This document shows, one piece after another, positions 1 to 7,750 of a stretch of 11,231 bases of DNA. The notes under the pieces were generated by a model that saw only the letters and a program-made list of their open reading frames with translations, did no database searches and was not told the origin of the DNA. The stretch spans positions 1-11,231 of the forward strand of contig JAAAVE010000992.1 of NCBI GenBank assembly GCA_015679605.1, read 5' to 3'. The position numbers and the translations under genes are program-made. The DNA comes from Podila epigama. Lineage: Eukaryota > Mortierellomycota > Mortierellomycetes > Mortierellales > Mortierellaceae. Position 1 is the first letter of the stretch. Every line of letters begins with the position of its first letter.

Positions 1-10
1 TTTTTTTTAC

Positions 11-497
11 CGCAGTGAAGGCAGCACCAACAACAACAGCGACGGCCAGGTCAATCACATTGCCTCGGTCGATAAACTTGCGATAGTCCGAGAAAATAGT
101 AACACTCTTTTGCACCACAGGTACTGCATTCAGCCTATCGCCAACCTGTGAGACGCCCTTTTCAACTGTCATCCCGAAAGGAAGCCAAAAGGATAAGTGT
201 GAGCATGTTGGACTGAAGATGTAAAAAAAAGGGCATTCACACAAAAAAAGACAATAGTATCTAACCTTGGGAGATGCCTCCTCGAATGGCATGTGCACCG
301 TTTGTCACACCACCGACGATTGCTTTAGCTGGATTTGCTATTCTCCTCTTGGACCGTTGATTGTCCTGGTTCAAATGCTGCTCGTCATTGATATCTCCTC
401 CTTGGTAAGAATGTTGCTGAAGTTCATACGAGTTGTCGTTGTTCATGTTTTGCATGCTGTTGTTGATGATATTGTTGTATCCTCGGTTATTACTCAT
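11..497 (-). CDS. mscL: MscL-family large-conductance mechanosensitive channel (5' part, cut by window edge)
   Basis: This is the first 129 residues of a membrane-tension-gated channel of the MscL family, which opens a wide pore under hypo-osmotic stress. Exon 1 is 497-266 and exon 2 is 165-11; the intron (265-166) runs from GTTAGA to GACAG, and the nearer-donor acceptor candidate is excluded by an in-frame stop. A second intron seems to start at 10 (GTAAAAAAAA), so the rest lies off the left edge. Residues 108-127 carry the MscL N-terminal helix and first membrane helix (F-x-x-RGN-x-x-DLAV, then GAAF). The pore-constriction position that is Gly22 in E. coli is Ala here (A120), as I recall for the mycobacterial protein. 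Before this core lies an extension of about 105 residues that bacterial MscL lacks: Asn/Gln-rich to about residue 50, then a basic SKRR and Gly/Ala-rich stretch. The Met at 497 was chosen; another in-frame ATG at 668 with good context would add 57 low-complexity residues read through a CT repeat. Family call is firm; start and 3' end are not. Confidence 0.85.
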
Positions 498-947
498 GAT
501 GTTCAGACTGAGAGAAAGAGACAGAGAGTGTGTGTGTGAGTGAGTGAGAGAAAGAAGGTGGGATGGAGATGTCAAGAAGGATGAATGAATGAATGAATGT
601 GTGAATGAATTGAGAGAAAGAATGAGATTCGACTCCTCAAGACAACAGACACAAACACAGGCAACCATCCTTTTGACACCTTGTGCCTAACTTTATTCAC
701 ATTTTTACTCCACAAAATATTATGGCGTTTCATAACTTTGGTTTTAATTTTAAAGTTGCTCACGAACTCATGAAAAATTGATAGGTTCGCCCTTTTCCAC
801 TCGTTCTTCAACGTTGTTCCGTTTGCTTCGTTGGGCGTATGTCCGTCCCATCATTCCTCGCAAATTCATTTTTGAAACTACAAGAGAGAACGAGAGCCGT
901 TTGTTTTGTTTGTAATGGGTATGATAATACTAACATAAAATACTAAT
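498..947. other. Intergenic: ABCA 3' flank and MscL 5' leader/promoter
   Basis: No gene is supported here. Both neighbours are on the minus strand, so the left part is the leader and promoter of the MscL-like gene and the right part is the 3' flank of the ABCA gene. The leader is strongly CT-rich on the coding strand. Open frames across it are explained by the lack of stop codons in CT repeats. I see no AATAAA for the ABCA transcript. Confidence 0.6.
529..611. repeat. CT/GA-type microsatellites in the MscL leader
   Basis: On the plus strand a GTGTGTGTGAGTGAGTGAGAG tract covers about 529-550, and a run of GAAT/TGAA units, interrupted once by GTGT, covers about 580-611. On the transcribed (minus) strand these are CTCA and TTCA repeats just upstream of the chosen start codon. 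They are probably slippage-derived leader sequence. Confidence 0.8.
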
Positions 948-3900
948 CTATTTACTAGCTTCTTCTTCTTCCTTATCCTGTAGGCTGACAAAGACTTCTT
1001 CAAGAGTCGTCAGCGCCAGACCAACACTCTTCACTCCCAATCTGTTTGCTGCCATCTCTTGGTCCAGGTGAGCAAACAGCGCAGGGAGCACAGCCTTACG
1101 GTCTTGAATGTACTCTTTAGCATTGCGACCATGAAGCTGTTCAGCCGTGGCCGTCGTTGGGAGTACATACGTAATTTCTGTCGCATTGTTCACCTCCACC
1201 GTCGCATCTGGGAAATACCTCTTCACAATAGCCGTTGTCTGTTCCTCATTAAACAAGACTACATCCTTGTCTTGCGTATGAAACTGATTTTGGTCGTAGT
1301 TTGAGTGCTGGTCCGCCAACATACGACGACGCTTTTCCAAATTCAGACGGTAGCCGAGACCAAATCGGTTCTTCAGGAACAGAGAACTGCCAAGAGTCTG
1401 CAGTTGACCATGAGACAAGATGGCAATGCGGTCTCCAAGGGCATCAGCTTCTTCCATCGAGTGGGTCGTCAACAAGATGGCTCGACCTGCCTTGGAATCC
1501 TGCATCAATTGCCACACCTGCTTGCGTGTAAAGACATCCATACCGGTCGTAGGTTCATCCAATAGCACTACCTTGGGATCTCCCAAAAAGGCAAGCGCCA
1601 CACTCAACTTTCGCTTCATGCCGCCCGAAAAAGTCGAAACACGCTCATGCTTCTTTTCCTTGAGATGGACATCCTCCAGCAGGTGCTCGAGGTAATCACT
1701 CAACAGGCTCTTATCACCAGTCGATGACGAGCCACCATGTTGCTCTGATTGCTCTGTGTAGCTGTCCCTGCCTGGAACATCTCGTCGGCTCAGGACCTTC
1801 ACACCCTTGATGGCAGCATAAAGATTAAGAGTCTCCCATGCGGTAAGGGTTTCGAACAAGACATCGTGCTGAGGGCAGACACCCATGTGCTTCTGGACCT
1901 CTCCAAGGGTACGCAAGTCAACATCGCGATTGCTCACGGCCGTACCTCCGGGGAGCAGATGACCATTGACAATGACAGAGCCAGACGTGGGCTTGACCAT
2001 ACCCATGATCATGGAGAGCGAAGTGGTCTTGCCTGCACCGTTATGGCCCAAGAACCCCAGAATCTCGTTCCTGTGCACCTCCAGATCCAAACCAGCTACC
2101 ACCTCCTTCACCTGGGGACCAGCATATGCTCCCGAGGTTCTAGATGCGTTAGGGGGATAAAATATCCTGGCAATCAACCCGAAGAGAGGGATACTATACC
2201 CCCAGCCAATAGAACTCGAATATGCCTTGCGTATGTTCTTGACCTGGATGATCTTTCGATCCTCTTCAGGGATGCGCGAGATGTCAAATGCCTCAAACAT
2301 GTCTGCGTTCTTGTTATTGTTGACTCCATGACCCTGTGCAGAATTTTCAGAGTACGATCGATCCTCAAGACCATCGACCTTGTCCTTTGCGCTGCGGTAC
2401 TGACCAATACCCCAGTAACTTGGTCGCAAGAAAAAGTCAAAGGGAAGTGCATTACCAAACTCTCCAGGAAAGACTGCGTCCAGATACCAGGCCAAGAAGA
2501 AAAACAAGATACTGTCAATAGCCAACATCCACAATGCGCGTCCAACAGGACCCTCGGAAAGATTGTCGAACGTGACCCCTCCATTTGCAGCTTCAACACC
2601 TGTGATGTACTGGATACTGCGTCCCAGTGCGACCGAAGGAACGAGAAAGAGAAGAGTTTCCTTGGTAGTATCGACCGTAGAACCAGCTCCAAAGACCAAA
2701 GCGTGACAAGCACCATAGCTGCCAACCAGGAGGATGAGAAGCATAAAGGACACCTGGTTGGTTTTCTTGGGGTCAGGGACAAGTACAGAGGCCATGGTGC
2801 CAATGGCAGTAGCGTTGAACGAGAACAGGACCAAGAGAAGGTAGACAATGAAGGCGTTGGATGATGAAAAGATCTTTCCGACAAACATGATAAACACCAT
2901 CAGACCGCAAATCGCTATGTTTTCAATGCTGCAAAGAGAAAATAAAGAAAGGGCATTTTAACACAAAGTCCAAATGTTGGAAAATTAAGGTCTTTTTTTC
3001 CTTTTGTCACCCTTTTCTGAATGGGAAACGAGTGGCATCGTCAAGTTACCTTTGCATCAACCAAAGCGAAAAGAGATACGCGTTCTACGAATGAAATTGT
3101 ATAAACAGGTTAGCTAGATCTCGAGAGAGACGGGAGGAATTTGTGTATGCGTCATGTTGTTTACATGTTCAAGGTCATTCCATCTGAATACACAGTGCGT
3201 CTCCATGTTTTTTTTTTTTACCTGAGTCATCCCCATCATGGTCATGGCCATGCGAATTTTTTTCTTTTTCTCATCGACAATGATGCTGAGTACGCCAAGC
3301 CAGACGGCCTGGTAACAAAAGATCACATAGAAGGGGTTCAAGGCATTATTGAAACCACCTCCGAGTCCTACAAAGCTGGCATAGGACAAATAGGTACGTC
3401 CAGCACCAGTGTTGGCGACGCCTGGGTCAACCTTGAGTGGAAGAGGCGATGAGAGTGGAGGTTTACCATTGGCCTTGCGGCGTACGTTGATGGCGGCGCG
3501 TTCGACGTAGGCCTGAGCAGTGGCAAAGCGTGATTCTATCAGATCAGCATACACCCAAGCAGTGTGATTGGCGAGAATGGTGTACTCAAATTTTTCATCG
3601 CCAGGAGGTGCTGGGCTACTGGGTCTAGACAGATTGGTTGATGGACCCAAGAATACGATGCCGACAACGAAGTTGACAGGCGAAGCATCGTAGGCGGCCT
3701 GCATAGCTTGTTCGTTTGTATAAAATTTTGGAACAACTGACTGAGGCTCGGATGCGGAAAAGAAGTTACTGAGCTCAGTGATGATGGGGTCTGTCGCAGG
3801 AAGTCCTGTGTATCCAAAGTACGTGCAGTCTGTTGTTGACTTGCATGTGTTGTGTGAAAGAAATGGCAACGCCTTGACATCCATATCTATTGTAAAGATA

Positions 3901-4455
3901 CGTTTGAGTTTATTTTTATGAGCTTGTTGGAAAAATTCACCGAAGGCGGGTATTCAAAAAAAAAACAACATAATAATAATAGAATACAATAAAAGAGGAC
4001 TTACGTTCACTAGGAGCTTTTGCAGACAAACGAAGGAAGACCAGGATCAGCAGCATCCACACAGGTTGAAAGATGGCATTACTAGGAAAAGGTTGTTGGA
4101 AGAAGGAATACAGGTGAGAAATGGGAGTGAAGAATGGATAGCATACTAAGGAAATGGAGTGAAAGCAGGACACTTACAGTGTTTGAGCCAAGTCTCGGGT
4201 ACGGATACGGATGTTTTTGACGACAAGGGCAAAGAGCTGTTGCTTCGCTGCTGGTTCAGAGACAACATGATAGGTCATTTGTGCCGTCTGACGTGAAACC
4301 TCGGTCGAAGCGGGCCCATGGTTGTCTTTGTGTGCCATGAGTGGGCGATTTGCGTCGGAGGAAGGGCGTTGAAAGTTGTGGAGGGAGTGTTCCTCTACCG
4401 AAGAAGACACTGAACCGGACGAGAAACGGTTGCTGTGTGGTGAGAGACCAGACAT
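948..4455 (-). CDS. ABCA-subfamily half-size ABC transporter
   Basis: The predicted product is a 1011-residue membrane transporter with one transmembrane domain and one nucleotide-binding domain, probably a lipid mover acting as a dimer (family inference; substrate unknown). Exons are 4455-4178, 4081-4005, 3886-3222, 3084-3050 and 2928-948; phases join exactly. A hydrophilic, Ser-rich N-terminus (1-75) precedes TM1 (about 96-111). A lumenal/extracellular loop follows (about 120-300), with Cys133 and Cys139 and N-glycosylation sequons at Asn203 and Asn225. Further membrane helices lie between about 303 and 507, and the ABCA-type YLDAVFPGEFG and FFLRPSYW motifs come next. The NBD has Walker A GHNGAGKT (646-653), Q-loop Gln705, signature SGGMKRK (786-792), Walker B with Asp809/Glu810 and H-loop His841, so ATPase residues are intact. 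The ABCA hallmark TTLEEVF is at 992-998. Two insertions interrupt the NBD (about 589-624 and 732-759). The ATG at 4455 is the first in-frame ATG but has T at -3, so the start is slightly uncertain. There is no second half within the gene. Confidence 0.92.
3050..3084 (-). other. 35-nt micro-exon (exon 4) of the ABCA gene
   Basis: This exon encodes NAYLFSLWLMQ plus two bases of the next codon. It is bounded by introns of 137 nt (3221-3085, TTCGTAG acceptor) and 121 nt (3049-2929, GTAACT donor, TTTGCAG acceptor). Joining it restores the ABCA pattern MGMTQ-NAYLFSLW, which corresponds to the MGLSD-xAYWLSW pattern of the family. Skipping it would shift the frame by 35 nt. Confidence 0.85.
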
Positions 4456-4608
4456 GCAAAATAGAGAAGAGTAATAAGGGGCAAGTCTACGGCCTATTGT
4501 CAAGAGGAGGAGAGGAGGACAAGAAAGATGGTCATGAAAGTGAGTGAGTGAGATGAGTGAGAGTGACAGATGAGAGACAATGCTCAATGTGCAATGTACA
4601 AAGGACAC
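4456..4608 (-). promoter_or_regulatory. CT-rich leader/proximal promoter of the ABCA gene
   Basis: On the plus strand 4541-4578 is a TGAG/TGAGTGA-rich tract, which reads CTCACTCACTCA on the coding strand, about 85-125 nt upstream of the start codon. The tract resembles the one upstream of the MscL-like gene. CT-rich tracts near starts are common in fungal promoters. The frame is open in this stretch but contains no in-frame ATG, so it is treated as untranslated. Confidence 0.5.
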
Positions 4609-4754
4609 AATGAACAGTGACTCAAAGTAGATGGAGGAGAAAAAATATAAAAAAAATCAAAAATAGCTTATTCCAGTGGCGAAGATGGCGCTACATGTTA
4701 CGTTGTTTGAAGACGTACCAAAAAAAGGTTGGGTTGTTCAAGTGGACTTTTGGG

Positions 4755-4790
4755 GGATGGATGGGATGGGATGGATCGATGGATCGATGA
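4755..4790. repeat. GGAT/GATC simple repeat
   Basis: Short, partly degenerate units of GGATG, GGATGG and GGATCGAT are repeated in tandem. This looks like ordinary slippage DNA, with no coding sense in either direction. Confidence 0.7.
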
Positions 4791-4990
4791 TTTTTGTGCT
4801 TTTGTGTTTATTCAAAAAAAATATGGTTTTACACTTGCAGGGTCCTTTTATACATTTTTCTGCCCATCCTTTTGCTCCCAAAGCCCAAACGTCAAAATGA
4901 AAACCGACGAGGAAGGAAGGCAAGTCACCAACGCCGTCAAGAGGAATCGAATACAGCCCATAAGCCTTTAGGCCCAAAAAATCCCGTGGC

Positions 4991-5028
4991 TGAGTCAGTC
5001 ACTAGTTTTTCTCGCTCAGCGACTAGTT
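4991..5028. promoter_or_regulatory. AP-1/Gcn4-like TGAGTCA site with a spaced near-repeat
   Basis: TGAGTCA, the classical bZIP (AP-1/Gcn4) target, is at 4991-4997. Overlapping it, TCAGTCACTAGTT (4995-5007) is followed 21 bp later by TCAGCGACTAGTT (5016-5028), identical at 11 of 13 positions. The site lies 536 bp upstream of the ABCA start. A function is inferred from position only; a 7-bp match can occur by chance. Confidence 0.3.
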
Positions 5029-5331
5029 CGTCATCTTCATACACATCCTACCAGGTCCCACTCCTCAACACACAAAGTCGACGGTTTCCTGTCATTGATC
5101 GATTTAAGGCTCTCCTCCCCCCTTATTTTTTTTTCTTGTTGCCATCAATTTAAATATCGCATTTCGACTCAGATACACGCCGCATTTGCATAAAAGTAGA
5201 CAATAGTGTTCCAAAAGCATTTCTTTTGAAATTTACGAAAAATAGCGAAAACTTAAAAATATATCCACGTGTGAACAAATACTTTCCTGCTCAATTGATA
5301 TATCACGGTGTGCCTAGTGCTACAGCTACAT

Positions 5332-6348
5332 CTAGAACAGATCCAAGGCCGCATCATTGTCCTTGATCAACAACTCGATCATGCCCGGTGGAAGCAATGG
5401 CTGTGGCTTCTTTGCCTTCTTCGACTTGCCACCCTCAGTCCCCTCTGGGCTAGAGGTCTCCTTGGGAGGGACGGCAATATAGCGGAAGGGCATCGTCACA
5501 ATCTCCTTCTTTCTAAGCTTGATCTCTGGGTTGTCAATGAATGGAATCTTATCCAGTGGGGCTATGAATGACAAGGAAGACAAGGAACATCAGAAACTTT
5601 TTTGCTTCAAAACCTATTTTCTCCTGAACTCCCTACCGCATGCTGAGGACATCCTCACTTACTTTTTCCTTCAACAACACGACGGGTGACATTGACGGCA
5701 GTATCCGTAGTCATCTGAACCGGTCCAAGGTGGCGAGTGGCAAATCCAAGCTTTCTCAGCTCTCCAGTACGATCTATGATTCAGGTTCATAGTGTCGACA
5801 GAGACAGATCAGATTAGCAAAAGTGGTGTCCCTTCGAGCTCAAGGCTGTCATGCCAAAATATCCTGTTAACGATGCTTATTGCCACCATGTCCTCCTTAC
5901 CTCTTGGTGGGTCATCTCCGAGAATACCACCAAACAAAAAGAAGTCGTATGTGTCGGCATCCTCAGGACTCAGAGGATAGGGTGAAGCTGGGTCGAGAAG
6001 ACAGACCTTGTTATGGGGAATACGATCCTGCATCGTCAGAACATCGTCAGTATGGCAGTGAGCTTTGGCCAAGGTCTCGGGCATATTTTCCAAAGTCTTT
6101 GGTGTCAATGCAGTGAAGTAGACATGATCAGGACCAATCACCGAAACCATGTGCTCGTACTCCAGCTTGCACCACTCGTGCATGCCTATGTGTCAAAAGA
6201 ATAGAGTCGTTCAGGTGTTGGTTTGAGTATTCGGTCTCCTTCCATTGGGCTATTGCATTCGATTCAATTAGCTGCAGCTTTTCTCTCATTGTGCGATTTT
6301 CTTCCACTGACCCTCTTCCATGTGCTCAATGATGTAGTTCTTTGCCAT
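5332..6348 (-). CDS. SFM1: SFM1-type SPOUT protein-arginine methyltransferase (DUF431)
   Basis: The product (220 aa; yeast Sfm1 is about 213) is expected to methylate a conserved arginine of small-subunit ribosomal protein uS3 (Rps3) using S-adenosylmethionine, in the cytoplasm. Exons are 6348-6312, 6185-5901, 5773-5663 and 5561-5332, with introns of 126, 127 and 101 nt that all end in ATAG. The opening MAKNYIIEHMEEG matches the start of yeast Sfm1 closely, and EEG-M-HEWCKLEY is restored by splicing. Conserved blocks follow: VCLLDP (73-78), FGGILGDDPPR at about 97-107, which with QMTTDTA (127-133) should form the SAM-binding knot region, then PFIDNPEI, MPFRY and LPPGM near the C-terminus. A Lys/Ser-rich stretch (KETSSPEGTEGGKSKKAKK) sits between MPFRYIAV and LPPGM, where yeast has only a short linker. 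The start has a strong context (AAAATGG). It is divergent from COQ4. Confidence 0.93.
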
Positions 6349-6544
6349 TTTGATGCCTTGTTTTTTGGGTGGCCGTTGGAAGAAAAGGATGTCTGTTGTT
6401 TTTTTCTGCGACCAGTTGGTGTGTATGTGTTTTGGGAGAATGGCCAGTCACAATTCGCCCAATGTAATCAATTCCCTTATTGAACATTTAAAAACGGCGA
6501 CCCTTTCCGCCTCAATAGGAACCTTCTTCCACTACCTTACAACA
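6349..6544. promoter_or_regulatory. Shared 196-bp bidirectional promoter of SFM1 and COQ4
   Basis: Only 196 bp separate the two divergent start codons, so both promoters and leaders must lie here or reach into the genes. A CCAAT pentamer on the plus strand is at 6459-6463, and a TTTAAAA stretch follows near 6488. CCAAT is the target of the Hap complex, which in fungi commonly controls respiratory genes, so a role in COQ4 expression is plausible but unproven. The SFM1 leader is CT- and A-rich. Confidence 0.55.
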
Positions 6545-7637
6545 ATGTCGTCCCGCCTCATTGCATCAAGGAGCATCAATGCTCTAAGACAGATTCATCC
6601 CAACAAGAGTCGTGTAGCGGCTCCAGTTGCCACCTTGTTTACATTCAATTCACCATGTACGCTATCAATATGCTTCTTACAAAGAGTCCAATATCATTCT
6701 CGTAAACCCTCATTTTTAACACGTTAGCATTTTTTTAGTCAAAGCCCCAACAGGCAAATTATACCCAGGACATGTCCCTATCTCACCCATCCAACGTACC
6801 ATCCTTGCTGTCGGCTCGGCTTTCACAGCGCTTGCTAACCCACTACGTGGAGGTAATCATCCTTATTTTGTATAGGTGAAAATCATGCTACTCTTGATCA
6901 TGAATTCAGCTACTCAAATCGCGTTATTTTGCTGGGCAAAAAAAAGATATGGTTGCAGCACTAGGAGAAACAACAGGAGGTATATTTTTGGAACGTATTA
7001 GGGACCAGATGCTTCTGGACCCAGAAGGCCGCAGAATCTTGCGAGAGAGACCCATCATTACATCCGAGACGATGCAACTGGACAAATTGAGGGAGCTTCC
7101 AGACGGCACTTTTGGACGAGAGTACGTCCGATTCTTGGACGACCAACAGGTGTCGCCCGATACAAGAGAACCCGTAGGTGTTAACTCTCCCTTTGACAAA
7201 CATTTACTATTCTGCTACAGTTCCATATTCCTGTCGTTGCTAATAGATATTGGATGTTGGTGTCGGTTACAACACTGCTATAGGTACACTTTGTCGATTC
7301 CGAAGAACTGGCGTATGTCATGCAGCGATATCGGGAGACACATGATTTCTATCATACCTTGACGGGACTGCCTGTCACAGTGGATGGCGAGATTGCGCTC
7401 AAGTGGTTCGAGATGGTGCAGACTGGCCTTCCCATGACAATGCTGTCTTCATTCTTTGGTCCGCTCAGACTGTCACACGAGGAGAGGACTCGACTCTTTG
7501 ACGTCTATGTACCCTGGGCATTGGAGAACGGAAGTAACTCAAAGCTGTTGATGAATGTTCGATGGGAAGAATGGATGGAGAAACCAGTAGAACAAGTACA
7601 AAAGGAACTTGGAGTTCAACCCTGTCCTCAATCATAA
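6545..7637 (+). CDS. COQ4: Ubiquinone biosynthesis protein COQ4, mitochondrial
   Basis: COQ4 is a matrix-side inner-membrane protein of the coenzyme Q synthome; it scaffolds the complex and has been linked to C1 decarboxylation/hydroxylation of the ring. Exons are 6545-6656, 6739-6852, 6947-7173 and 7284-7637, giving 268 aa. The N-terminus ([19 protein letters not shown]) is Arg/Ser-rich without acids, typical of a mitochondrial presequence. [33 protein letters not shown] and FGREYV are family blocks in the usual order. The metal-binding motif HDxxH-x11-E is intact at His171, Asp172, His175 and Glu187. Intron 1 has an alternative donor at 6702 that keeps the frame and adds 15 residues, but makes a 37-nt intron. 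Intron 2 (6853-6946) ends in an A-run then AG, unlike other introns here. Identity is sure; exon 1's end is not. Confidence 0.94.
6657..6738 (+). other. COQ4 intron 1 with two in-frame donor choices
   Basis: Donors at 6657 (CCAT|GTACGC, 82-nt intron) and 6702 (TCTC|GTAAAC, 37-nt intron) share the acceptor at 6737-6738 and the same phase. The longer form fits the 82-196 nt range of the other introns and leaves about 60 nt between the donor and the probable branch site TTTTTAAC near 6713-6720. The reductase gene in this window also uses a GTACG donor. Confidence 0.6.
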
Positions 7638-7750
7638 TGCGACGCCAATAAACGTAAATATGAGTGTTACAAACAAAAGAGCATGAGCGTATGACGATTT
7701 ATAAAAAGAGAGAGAGAGAGGAAGATAGGATAATAGCTGTATGTTATTTT
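7638..7750. other. Convergent 3' flank between COQ4 and SDO1
   Basis: The stop codons of COQ4 (plus) and SDO1 (minus) are separated by 113 bp, so their 3' UTRs are short or overlapping. The stretch contains AATAAA on the plus strand, a palindromic TTTATAAA (7698-7705) that could serve as a variant signal on either strand, and a GA repeat (7707-7721). Confidence 0.6.
7647..7652 (+). terminator. COQ4: AATAAA polyadenylation signal of COQ4
   Basis: A canonical AATAAA begins 9 nt after the COQ4 stop codon. Its closeness to the stop implies a very short 3' UTR if it is used. Confidence 0.5.

Larger units (their letters stand above)
4609..5331. other. Gene-poor interval between ABCA 5' side and SFM1 3' side
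   Basis: I recognise no gene in this stretch of about 720 bp. Open frames of 60-120 codons occur on both strands (for example plus 4794-5153 and minus 4738-4977), but they resemble no family I know and overlap each other. The interval should hold the distal ABCA promoter and the SFM1 3' flank. It contains a GGATGG/GATC-type simple repeat near 4755-4790, a TGAGTCA site and several short T runs. Confidence 0.55.

Noticed and set aside
1749-2864. 371-codon plus-strand open frame opposite the ABCA exon
   Set aside because: It is antisense to a clear NBD/TMD coding exon, and its translation has no domain-like pattern. It is a shadow of the real gene.
4456-4608. N-terminal extension of the ABCA protein upstream of 4455
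   Set aside because: The frame is open but has no in-frame ATG, only a GTG. The Leu/Ser-rich translation comes from CT repeats, which lack stop codons by composition.
4676-5153. Overlapping open frames on both strands (for example plus 4794-5153, minus 4738-4977) as a possible small gene
   Set aside because: No recognisable family, start codons inside simple repeats, and the frames overlap one another on opposite strands. None shows intron-extended continuity like the real genes.
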